The position numbers and the translations under genes are program-made. Under the pieces are notes generated by a model, which did not search any database, was not told the DNA's origin, and worked only from the letters and a program-made list of their open reading frames with translations. Of a DNA stretch of 64,000 nucleotides, positions 21,236-31,079 are shown piece after piece. Position 1 is the first letter of the stretch. Each line of letters opens with the position of its first letter. Origin of the DNA: Eledone cirrhosa (lineage: Eukaryota > Mollusca > Cephalopoda > Octopoda > Eledonidae); the NCBI GenBank assembly GCA_964016885.1, contig OZ024744.1, positions 113,341,863-113,405,862 on the forward strand. Direction: 5' to 3'.

Positions 21236-21811
21236 AAAGATTAGGTTATCATACATATATTTTTACTACTGTCTTAGAAATAACATGAAAGGCTGATTTA
21301 CTTTGTTTGTAGAATGTTCATACAATTTAGCAGATGGATATAAGAGTAGATGTATAACCAAGAAGAATTGAGGTTAGGCTGTAAGTCTCAGGTTCTGTTG
21401 CTGCTGTGATAATACCTCTGGAAGGAATCTTTCCATATCACATTTAAAGGCATGTTTTTATGTAATTTATTTACAAAGATTGAGCTGAGTAGAGCTGGCA
21501 TGCCAAAACAAATGAAACAAACGAATTAAGATTTCAGAAGGCATGGTCTACTGGCTGAAGTGTTGGCCAGGCCATGGTTATATTGTTGTGTTACATATTG
21601 GCTAGTGATTTCACGGCGAAAGAAAAATAGTTGTTTACCTTTCCACGGTCAAAGCTGTAAGAGAGAGAGATTTTTTGAGCTGACAGGAATTTTTCCTGCA
21701 GGGCATGTAGAGATACATTCTCCTCTGCTGGCGGCGATTGGCTGAGCTGAGCCAAATAACGCACGGAGAATGTATCATTACGCCCAAGGAACATAGGTCA
21801 CTACAATACTA
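21236..21811. other. Insert of unknown type within the LINE
   Basis: About 575 bp interrupting the LINE (its sequence stops after CTTATTCTAGATAC and resumes at CAGAACACCCCCTCCCATG). Contains a 12-bp inverted pair GATACATTCTCC/GGAGAATGTATC near 21711-21771. No protein recognised. Confidence 0.45.
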
Positions 21812-21935
21812 TGGCCTCAGAACACCCCCTCCCATGCTAATCTGATCACCTAGGTACCGGAAGCTATCAACCAATTCTATAGAACCTACCTGCATTGGAA
21901 AAATGAGTCTATCACAGCGATTACTACTGCCAACC
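21812..21935 (-). mobile_element. APE-type LINE fragment, continuation
   Basis: Matches the region of other copies upstream of the YLGD block (GATCACCTAGGTACCGGAAG corresponds to GTCACCTAGGTAACAAAAAA at 13889). Confidence 0.55.
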
Positions 21936-22256
21936 GGTGACTTCAAAGAAATGAATACAGCATTACTGTATCCTGCTAAATAGAAAGGGTTTCTAAGAAT
22001 GTGTTTGCATATGTGTGTGTGTGTATGTATATATATATGTGCGTGTGTGTGTGTCTGTCTGTGACCGGTGTATATAGGTCACATACACCCGCACACACAC
22101 ACACACTCACACACACCACATATATAGATATAGATATATATGTATGTATACACACACAATGTCAACATGAATGGACCTGTTATTTTTATCTAAAGACATT
22201 TTTTCCAATTCCATCCTGCCCATCCCTTCAGTCTATCTTATTTTTCATTCTTTCTT

Positions 22257-22280
22257 CTGATGAAGGACTAGCGTCCGAAA
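22257..22280 (+). ncRNA. Hammerhead ribozyme-like core, best match
   Basis: CTGATGA, AGGAC-TAGC-GTCC (perfect 4-bp stem II with UAGC loop), GAAA, followed by TGTTAAGACC. All conserved core letters of both single-stranded boxes are present. PLE-type hammerheads have very short helix III, consistent with the sequence here. Nearby 22000-22250 holds only microsatellite and unclassified sequence. Confidence 0.6.
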
Positions 22281-22389
22281 TGTTAAGACCCTCTTCCTGC
22301 TATTTCAAGCATTAACCTATTATATTCCTTCCATATACTGTACCGATTGTGTTGTTATTTCTGTTTATGTTTTACATATATATATAGTA

Positions 22390-22625
22390 AGTAACAAGGA
22401 CCCACTAGATGCTATCTCCTTCAACTGCCCAGATGGTTCTATAGAAATAGTAGACACTTTCCGTTACCTGGGTGACAAAATCAGCAGTGGAGGGGGGTGC
22501 TCTGAATATGTAGTAGCCAGAGTTTGAGCGGGATGGAAAAAGTTCAGAGAGCTAATACTGCTGTTGGCCACAAGAGGTTTTGCTCTAAAAATGAAAGGCA
22601 GATTGTATGATGTTTGTATACGATA
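22390..22625 (+). pseudogene. APE-type LINE fragment, head-to-head with the next
   Basis: Plus frame: DPLDAISFNCPDGSIEIVDT, FRYLGDKISSGGGCSE, KKFRELILLLATRGFALKMK, GRLYDVCIR. The same protein region occurs reversed at 22900-22720. Confidence 0.75.
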
Positions 22626-23640
22626 TTACTATTACACATCCGTTGGAGTGTGCAGGCTTCGTTTCTTTCTAATCTACGTAAGTCTTCTACAGATAGCGCC
22701 CAGGTTTCACTACCATGTAACATTGCTGTTCGTATACACGCATCATACAGTCTGCCTTTTATTTTGAGGGAGAAACCTTTTGCAGCTAGCAGTGGCAGTA
22801 GTTCCCTGAACTTCTTCCATCCCGTTCTTACCCTGGTTACTGTACTTCCCGAACACCCACCCCCGCTGCTAAAATTCAGTCACCTAGGTAGCAAAAGCTG
22901 TCTACTATTTCTACAGAGCCCTCCCAGAGTTTGGTGGTACTTGTTTCCTGTGGATGTTTGCTGCTTGCTGTCACAGTGCAGCTGCTACATGTAAAGCCTA
23001 CATTCTTAGTTAAACTTCCTGAGATCCCGCTACATCTCTTGTGTACCCATTGTTTGCATTTGGGGCAGAGGATGGAGTTCCTACACCTTTCCTACATACT
23101 GAGCAAGGCTCAGTATGTAGGTCATACTGACCCAAATGCCCTGACAAGATCTGGGTTCTGTTTTCTCGTCTACTTTCAAGGACCTTAGTCTTTGTCAGGT
23201 TGACTTTGAGACCCTTTCTTTCTAGTCCCTGCTTCCATGTTTGGAATTTCTTCTCTAGTTCTACCATAGATTCAGCTATAAGTGCGAGGTCATCTGCATA
23301 CAGAAGCTCCCATGGGCATCCTGTCTTAAACTCCTCCGTTATTGCCTGCAAAACTATGATGAACAGGAGAGGGCTAAGAACAGAGCCCTGGTGGACACCG
23401 ACCTGTATGCTAAATTACTCGCTATAGTCATTGCTAATCCTAACTTTGCTGACTGCTCCCCTAAACATGCCTTGTACAGCTTTCACAAGCCATTCATCTA
23501 CTCCTAGTTTTACCTGGTCCATAATCAACTGTGCTACAACTTTTATGTGGTATAACTATTACTTTCATGACCTGGTCCATCATCTATCTAGTGCATCTCC
23601 TTTACCCTTGTAGCAGTTAACAATGATGATTATGCACCAA
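22626..23640 (-). pseudogene. APE-type LINE fragment, RT to C-terminal
   Basis: Minus. QGSVLSPL-like block, then LQAITEEFKTGCPWELLYAD (intact YADD at about 23295), GLERKGLKVNLTKTKVLESR, EPCSVCRKGVG zinc-binding start (about 23105), YLGD block and LYDACIRTAML. Several frameshifts; contains a small palindrome TACTGAGC..GCTCAGTA at 23095-23118. Confidence 0.75.
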
Positions 23641-23837
23641 TCCTTTGGTATGTTGCAATCCTTTGGTATGTTGCCCTCTAGTATTATCTGGTTAACTATA
23701 TATATATATATATTTTTTTTTTTAGTATATGTTGGTTGTATACCTGAGCAGATACCATGATAACCTAGAGATTGATTCTGACACAGCCATTATAATTTGG
23801 CCAACATCTTTATAACACACACACATTTTAATTTACT

Positions 23838-23930
23838 TGATTTTTGATTTTTCAATTTTTCAATTTTTCAATTTTTCAATTTTTCAATTTTTCAATTTTT
23901 CAATTTTTCAATTTTTCAATTTTTCAATTT
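23838..23930. repeat. TTTTTCAA octamer microsatellite
   Basis: About ten tandem copies of TTTTTCAA, in a T-rich region (23690-24290) with no ORF. Confidence 0.9.
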
Positions 23931-24289
23931 TGATTTCTCATTATTAATTTGTTATTCGTTTTCTGTTCTCTTCACTGTATCACCTTATATTTATTTTTAA
24001 GTTGAGATTTATTATAACACAAACACATTTTATTTGATTATCTTATTCTTGTATCCTTTTACCATTTTGTACCTCATACCAATCTATCCAACATATTTCT
24101 GACCTTGAGATTGTTTATAGCACACACACACTTTATCTTACTTTATCTGAATCTTCATTTTATTTTTCACTTCTCCATATTCATTTTCATTACTTTTTCG
24201 TTACTTTTTCATTAATTTTTCATTTATTCTTTATTCTCTATTTATTATTTATTTTCTGTTTTCTTCATTTTATTGCCTTATATTTCTTC

Positions 24290-24800
24290 ATATACATGGA
24301 AGAACCCCCCCCCCCACACACACACACACCACCACCACCACGAGAGATGGTGGCAGGAGGGATGAAGAAACACACACACAGATACTTCTAAATTGTCAGC
24401 AGCAGCAAGACATAAGCTGGCCACAACACCAACAACACTACCAAAATAAGGGTAGAGGTCAGATGTACTTAACAATAACAAACACAAACACTACAGGGAG
24501 CCTCACCCCAGAAAGAATTTCTATAGACTTTGGACTGAGGAATGCTCTCAAAACTGACCAATGGGAAGTTTGACATTCTTTTTATTCTGTTCCTTTACCA
24601 TCTTATTCCTTCTACCACTTTAACAATTTTCTTTGAGCTGGCTCCAACAATAACACCACTACCAACACAAGAATAGAGGTCAGATGTACCTAACAATAAC
24701 AAGAACAACTACTACAGATTGGCTTGCCTCAGAACGAATTTCTATAGACTTTTGAATGGGGAATGTTCTAACAACTGACCAATGAGAGGAGAGGAGGCCC
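24290..24800. repeat. Diverged tandem duplication, unit about 230 bp
   Basis: GGTCAGATGTACTTAACAAT ... CTGACCAATGGGAAG (about 24450-24570) is repeated as GGTCAGATGTACCTAACAAT ... CTGACCAATGAGAGG (about 24680-24790). Preceded by C10(AC)n(CCA)n simple sequence. No coding signal. Confidence 0.65.
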
Positions 24801-24952
24801 TTTGACACTGAAATTCGTTTGTTTGAATTCATATGATTCCAGTTCCTCAGTGAAATAACAACCCAACCAGAAACTGGGCATATCAGAGTATTGACAAAAT
24901 TATACACCTCAACAACATATGTACTTGTCTATACCACACTAATTCGGACTGC

Positions 24953-24989
24953 CTGGAGAGGTCACAGCCAAAGATGGCTGTCACCGAAA
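24953..24989 (+). ncRNA. Hammerhead-like core with long stem II
   Basis: CTGGAGA (one change from CUGANGA), GGTCACAGCC/GGCTGTCACC helix with one C-C mismatch around loop AAAGAT, then GAAA. Bordered downstream by the (TA)n tract at 25056. Confidence 0.45.
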
Positions 24990-25048
24990 TATATATAGCA
25001 GTAATAAACGAAGCTAAATTTTAAACATTTGACTTATTTATTTTATTT

Positions 25049-25215
<167 letters not shown>

Positions 25216-25218
<3 letters not shown>

Positions 25219-25766
25219 GGTGGTACTCAGTAATAGAGAAGACCCGCCTTACCTAAATACAAAGTAAAACCCACTACAGTCAGTAGGCACCTCTAACAAA
25301 ATACACCCCGTCCCACCACCCCCACCCCATCCACGCCGCCCCTTTCAATGTAAAGTTATGTTGGTGCCACAACATCCAGGCCAAAACAAATGAGATTGTG
25401 TAGGTGTCACGACAAAAAAAAACACACAGTCCACGCTGTAATGTGGCCGTGTAGGCAACACGGTAAAAACCTCCCAGTCCACACAGTAAATGTGGTTGGT
25501 GTTAGGAAGGGCATCCAGCTGTAGAAAACCCGCCAGACAGTCCACGCTGAAATGTGGCCGTGTAGGCAACACGGTAAAAACCTCCCAGCCCCACACTGTA
25601 AATGTGGTTGGTGTTAGGAAGGGCATCCAGCTGTAGAAAACACGCCAGACAGTCCTATGCGAGCAAGACAACCACTCTTGCCTCAAGTGGGTAAACTCCC
25701 GTCCAAACCCATGCAAGCGTGGAACATGGACGTTAAACGATGATGATGATGATGATGATGATGATG

Positions 25767-25770
<4 letters not shown>
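25216..25770 (+). mobile_element. APE-type LINE, 3' end only
   Basis: Begins at the last codons (SVIEKTRLT) and carries the whole 3' UTR to the (GAT)n tail (25738-25769). A segment of about 111 bp (AGTCCACGCTGTAATGTGGC to CCCGCCAGAC) is tandemly duplicated at 25427-25651. Followed by (TA)n. Confidence 0.8.
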
Positions 25771-25801
<31 letters not shown>

Positions 25802-26029
25802 GTTTATTGTAGTACTATTCCATTTTTTTTTCAACTAATAATGTACAACTTCCTAACAAGATTTGCAATAAATCTTCCACCCCTTCACTGCCACCTTCTG
25901 GTACATATTCTGCCCCTCTGATATGCACAGCTCACACTGGGGATGATGGACGAGGGTTCCATATGACAAATGTTTGATAAACAATTAGGAGTGTTGTCAA
26001 GCAGAATAAATATTGCTTCAGAATAACAT

Positions 26030-26350
26030 GATTGCCTGGTAGAGATGAGGGCTCTTCAATTCAGATAATACAGACCATGTGGGAGAGCAGTCACTAAAAT
26101 ATAACAAATCAAGTCTGTATGGAACAGACTTGTGTTCCACAAACCATGATAAGCCAGCTAGGCTTGAAGGCCACTAACTCAAAATGCAATAAAATAAATC
26201 AGCACAGGGCAGACATGGGCTCTGTAAGCCATGGAGAAGGCAACCTGTCTAGGATAGCTGTGGCTATGAATAAAATACAACTGCATGGGGTAGATGTGGG
26301 CTCTGTAAGCTGAAATGTAGAGAACCCATCTAGGAGAGCAGTCACTCTGA
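26030..26350. repeat. Diverged minisatellite, period about 80 bp
   Basis: Repeating pattern GGGGTAGATGTGGGCTCTGT ... CATCTAGGAGAGCAGTCACT ... GAATAAAA, three to four imperfect units. Non-coding; flanks 25803-26029 and 26351-26629 show nothing recognised. Confidence 0.6.
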
Positions 26351-26629
26351 ATAAAAACTGATAGAGGGTAGAAAGGTAAAACAACATCTCTAGTGCTAAT
26401 GGCCCAAATAATGCTGCAGCCAGTCGCCAAAACTATGTAAAGTACAATACATAAATCTCTCATTAATTGTGTATACAGGGCTAACACTAGTCATGTTAGT
26501 GGTGCACTCGGTAGTAGGAAGGTTAACTTAACCCTATGCAAGAACTTTTTGATTGTCAACAAGCTATTGCACACCTTTATTTCCCTTCAAAGCACAAAGA
26601 ACTACAAAAGGACCAAATCTATATTTCCA

Positions 26630-29200
26630 GGTAACTGATTTCAGGATTGCTGCATTCAATGTTGGCACACTGAAAGGTAAATTAGGTTTAAATTGGGGAG
26701 TTGCTTGAGAGGAGCGAAGTAGATGTGTGCTGTGTACATGAGGTGAGATGGAGGGGTGCCCTAATGAGACTACTCACAGGAACTTTAGTACACTGAGAGG
26801 TAGATCAAGTGAGATTGTAGAGATGGAGGGGTGTCTCTGTAAGACTACTGACAGGTATGTCAGTACACTGAGAGGTAGATCAGGTGACATTGTAGAGATG
26901 GAGGGGTGTCTCTGTAAGACTACTGACAGGTATGTCAGTACACTGAGAGGTAGATCAGGTGACATTGTAGAGATGGAGGGGTGTCTCTGTAAGACTACTG
27001 ACAGGTATGTCAGTACACTGAGAGGTAGATCAGGTGACATTGTAGAGATGGAGGGGTGTCTCTGTAAGACTACTGACAGGCAACCAACATAGATGCAAAC
27101 TTTACTGAGTAGTAAATAACAATGGGGTAGGAGGTGTAGGCATCTTACTGAGAAAGGGATAGATAAGGTAATAGAAGTAGTTAGAGTGACAGAATAACTT
27201 AGAATAGCTGTAGGAAATAGAATGGTGACAATAACCTCGATCTACAGACCACAGGCAGGACTGAGTAAAGAACAAAAAGACAGGTTCTATGTGGAACTTT
27301 TACATCCTGGCAGGTGAATTCAATGGACATGCTGGATTGTACCATGATAACAACATCACTGTAGACAGCGGCTATGACTATGGCTTTGGAAATGAAGAAG
27401 GAGAAAGGTTCCTGGAATTCTGTGATGTAAATGAACTAACTATTTGTAACACTAACTTCAGGAAACCAGCCAGCCATTTGTTCAGCTACCAATCAGATGA
27501 AGATACAAGCCAGATTGACTTCTTACAAGTTAGAAAACAGGATAACCAGATAGTTATAAATGTTAAGACCTCTGGATAAGAATGTACTTCCCAACATATA
27601 TAGTTATCAGTGACATTAGAATAAACTGAAGACAAGAAGAAACAGGAAAATCTGGAGGAGAGTTTGGAGACCAAAGGACTTTTCTATTAAGTATAGGTTT
27701 AAAAAGACTCTAAGGGATACATATAATGAGAGGGGAGACAAGTTAGATATATATGACATTGAGGACAATTGGAAGTTCTTATGTGACAACCTACTACAGG
27801 TTACTGAAGAGACTTGTGACTGGAGCAAAGTAACAGCCAGACAGTGGGTGACCTGGTGGTGGTACAACACAGTAGGTAGAGACATTAAGGGCAAGAGACA
27901 GGCATACTGGAGAAATGGGGGTAGCAGAGACCAGTACCAGGTAGCTAAGAGAGAAGATAGATGACAGGTATACATAGCTTGGAAAGAGGCTGAAAGGTTT
28001 GCTAAAGTCTTATGACATGAAGATCAAAGATGTGAAGTGTTCCACATTGCAAGGCAGTGTGTCAGTGTGAATCGGGATGTTGTTGGGGGAAAAGTGTTGT
28101 AATGACACTGGTGTACTTAACATCACTGATACTCAAAAGAAAGAGGCCTGGAAATGTTACTTTGAGAGGTTGGTGAATGGAGACAAAGGAATGGAGGAAG
28201 AGAGACAAACCCCAACTGAGTCAACAGAGGGACCAGCTATTAAAATAGACAGTTATAGGGTCATAGAAGCAATGAAGGAGTGGTAAAGCTGCTGGACCCT
28301 CAGAGATAGTTGCCAAGATGTTGAAATTATCTCTGGAAATGATCTGTGGAGCTGAACTAGTCACCCACATAGTCAATCAGGTTTATATAGGACAGTGTCA
28401 TATCCAATGACTAGTGCAGCAGTACAATTATAAATTACTACAAGGGCAAAGGTGATGCCCTAGAAAGGAGCAACTATAGAGGAATAAAACTAATGGACTA
28501 AGTTATGAAAGTGACAGAGTTATTGCACAACTAATTAGGGAAACAGTTTGGGTTCATACCTGGGAGAAGCACCACAGATACCCTTTTCTAAGTTAGACAA
28601 CTACAAGAGAAGATCTTAGCCAAGAATAAGCCACTATATTTAGTTTTTGTTGATCGGGAGAAAGCCTTTGACAGAATACCTCGATCTGTCATCTGGTGGT
28701 CCTTACGGGAACTAGGTGTAGAAGAGTGGCTTGTGAGGGCAGTGTAAGTCACGTACAGAGGAACTGCTAGTAAAGTGAGAGTAGGAAATAAGTTTATTGA
28801 GGAATTCAAGGTACAGTTAGGAGTTCATTAAGGTTCAGTTCTTAACCCATTGCAGTTTATTATAGTCTTTCAGGTCTTAACTGAGGAGTTTATGACTGGC
28901 TGTCCATGGGAACTACTGTATGCAGATGATCTGGTCCTCATAGCTGAATCCATAAAAAAACAAAAATATAAAATTTGGTTCCAACTTTGGAAACAGAATT
29001 TGGAATCAAAAGGTCTCAGAGTAAATTTAGCAAAAACCAAAATGTTAATAAGTAGGAAAGAAGATAGGCTACTTGCCTTCAGGGAAGTAGCCATACTCAA
29101 CATGTAGAAAAAGAGTAGATGTAAACTCTATACAAAGTAAATCTTGGATACACAAGAGATGTAGTGGGATACCAAGTTAGGGAACCACGTCTTACTTATA
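26630..29200 (+). pseudogene. APE-type LINE (copy C), endonuclease to RT
   Basis: Nearly full-length order. FNVGTLKG (26657) starts the APE endonuclease and is followed by a minisatellite. Then GVGGVGILL (27115), AGEFNGHAG (27309; consensus GDFNGH, so catalytic D is E), GYDYGFGNEEGERFLEFCDV, TSQIDFLQVRKQD (catalytic D of QIDF). Pre-RT (27600-28230), GKAAGPSEIVAKML (28287), LYLVFVDREKAFDRI-like block (28640), ELLYADDLVLIAES box (28913-28951), GLRVNLAKTKML. Ends at AACACCAACCACATTTGCAG. Numerous stops. Mirror-image relative of copy D at 29835-35450. Confidence 0.8.
26748..27090 (+). repeat. 75-bp minisatellite derived from endonuclease coding sequence
   Basis: 4.6 units of 75 bp, in phase with codons, each reading MEGC..TT....STLRGRSG or similar. 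The first unit is diverged, the last three almost identical. STLRGRSGDIVEM resembles the GTLKGRSNEVVEML start of the APE domain. Confidence 0.9.
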
Positions 29201-29277
29201 CAGAACTGATTTTGACTTGGTTATCTGCAGCAGCTGGATGCCCTTCCTAACACCAACCACATTTGCAGTGTAGAACT

Positions 29278-29760
29278 GGATGGCTCTGTTATGAGGAGGG
29301 ACAGGCCAGTTGACTGTGCCAAACCCTTCTCACAACGGAACCATAGTTTTTGGGCATGGTACTGGATGACACCGCTATGAGGAGGGACAGGTGCAGAACC
29401 ACAGTTTGGGAACCTGGCACTGGATGGCACCACTATGAGGAGGGACAGACCATTGACCATGACACATCTTTCACACAGTGGGTCTTCAGTTCAGGTGTCG
29501 CATGGTACCAGTATGAGAAGGGGGAGGCCAGTTGGTTGCACCACACCCCTCTTAGAGCGAGGCCACATTCTGGACTTGGGAGCCTGGGATTACACTATGT
29601 GGTGGTACAGGCCTATTGGCCATACCGATCCCTTCACACTGTGGACCCATAGCCCAGGAAGGAAACTGGATGACACTGATATGCAGAGGGTCTGGCCTGT
29701 TGGCCACAACGAACCCTTCACACAGCCAAATCCAACTTCTGGAGCTGTGCACTGGATGAC
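29278..29760. repeat. Diverged minisatellite
   Basis: Five or more irregular units marked by TGGATGACACCGCTATGAGG and GGCCAGTTGACTGTGCCAAA-like blocks. Lies between two convergent LINE copies. No ORF supported. Confidence 0.65.
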
Positions 29761-29834
29761 TGTAATGAGTCCCTTGTGGGCCTGCCATCGACCGTGTTTG
29801 TGGTGTGGGGAAGAATCTATGTCCTGTCTTCTCT

Positions 29835-30009
29835 CCCACTCACTAGCACTTTAGTTTTGGCTAAGTTTACTCCCAGGCCTTTTGATTCCAAATTCAAATT
29901 CCGTGTTCGGAATTTATTTATTTTCTAGCTCTTTTATGGTTTCAGCTATAAGGACCAAATCATCTGCATAGAGAAGTTCCCATGGCCAGCCCATTTTAAA
30001 TTCCTCTGT
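29835..30009 (-). pseudogene. APE-type LINE (copy D), part left of the Gypsy insert
   Basis: TEEFKMGWPWELLYADDLVL (about 29998-29940) with intact YADD, then ETIKELENK and NLESKGLGVNLAKTKVL. The LINE breaks at TCTGT (30005-30009), the Gypsy target duplication, and resumes at 34159. Confidence 0.8.
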
Positions 30010-30261
30010 TGTGGGTATGGTGTGGCGTGCGGTGGCCGGAAGCGGGGGAGTGCTCGACCGGAAGGGTGCTTGGCCGGAAGGATGTTCGACTGGAAGGGCC
30101 AGCAGATGGCCCTCTCTAGTGGTGACCAGCAACGGTGTGGACGCGAGTTTTGGCAGCTCCCGGTGTTAAGCATTTGGACGCACGTGGAAGAGGAGAAACC
30201 AGCCATGGGATTTAGCGGCACCTATGAAAAGCGGTAAGTGAGATAGCTTTTTCTAACCACA
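30010..30261 (+). repeat. 5' LTR of Gypsy 1
   Basis: 252 bp. By eye 16 mismatches to the 3' LTR (about 94% identity), 12 of them transitions. No clear primer-binding site beginning TGG follows directly. Confidence 0.93.
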
Positions 30262-30382
30262 AGCTATTTCGGCACTGGAAACTGAGATCTGAAAAAATAA
30301 AAAGGAAAAAAAAAAGCTACAGGAAAAACAGAGAGGAGCCTGTTGTTTTTTTTTTATCACGTACCGCAAGGCAAATTAGAAG

Positions 30383-31065
30383 ATGGCGACAAGACTACGA
30401 ACAAGCGAAGCTATCAGGGCATTTACCGGGGAAGGTGATGTTGTCGTTTGGCTGCGAAAAGTCCGGCTGGTCGCAAGCTTACAGAAGATAGAAGATGTGG
30501 ATGGCCTCATGGCACTGTACCTCGAGGGGGACGCGTTGGTACTCTTCCTTGAGTTGGACGAACACAGCCAAAGAGATGCGCAAAAGATTGAGAGGCGCAT
30601 GATAGAAGCATTCGCAGAGGGACCGTTAGCCGCTTTCGTGAACGAGTTGACATTTTCGCAGCGGAAATATGGCGATTGGCTATGTTGGCTGGATATCAGG
30701 TGGAATGCGAACGCACGGTGCGGTTGGCGTTCATAAATGGATTTCCAGACGACATAGCGGTGAAACTGCAGCAAGTCCCGGGTTACAAAGAAATGGAAAT
30801 GCGTTCACTGGTTGAACAAGTCCGCATCATAGCAGAAGATGCCAAAAAGAGTGTTGCGGCGATAGCAACTACAGAGGCTCAAGACAGCTGGCAGCAAAAT
30901 GGTGAAAGGGAGGCAACCACGGCACGCGGTCGCCCGCGAACGTTTAGTGGTCGCTGTTTTCGGTGCCAGGGCCCGCACATGGCTAGAGACTGCAGAGAGT
31001 CAAGGCCGGAAATAATATGCTACCGGTGTAAGCAACCAGGCCACATCGCTATTAACTGCGACTAG
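30383..31065 (+). pseudogene. Gypsy 1 gag, one frameshift
   Basis: MATRLRTSEAIRAFTGEGDV start at 30383, a capsid-like helical region to about 30665, then the frame moves and continues RLAMLAGYQVECERTVRLAF (about 30673) with FINGFPDDI. The end has two zinc knuckles: CFRCQGPHMARDC (C-x2-C-x3-H-x4-C) and CYRCKQPGHIAINC (C-x2-C-x4-H-x4-C), then TAG at 31063. Gag packages the RNA. A GGGAAAC heptamer overlaps this stop. Confidence 0.82.
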
Positions 31066-31079
31066 GGAAACGATCCAAA

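Noticed and set aside
23838..23930. Telomere-like repeat
   Set aside because: TTTTTCAA octamer is not a metazoan telomere motif; an ordinary microsatellite.
26748..27090. CRISPR-like array of repeats
   Set aside because: Units are contiguous without unique spacers and derive from LINE coding sequence; eukaryotic context.
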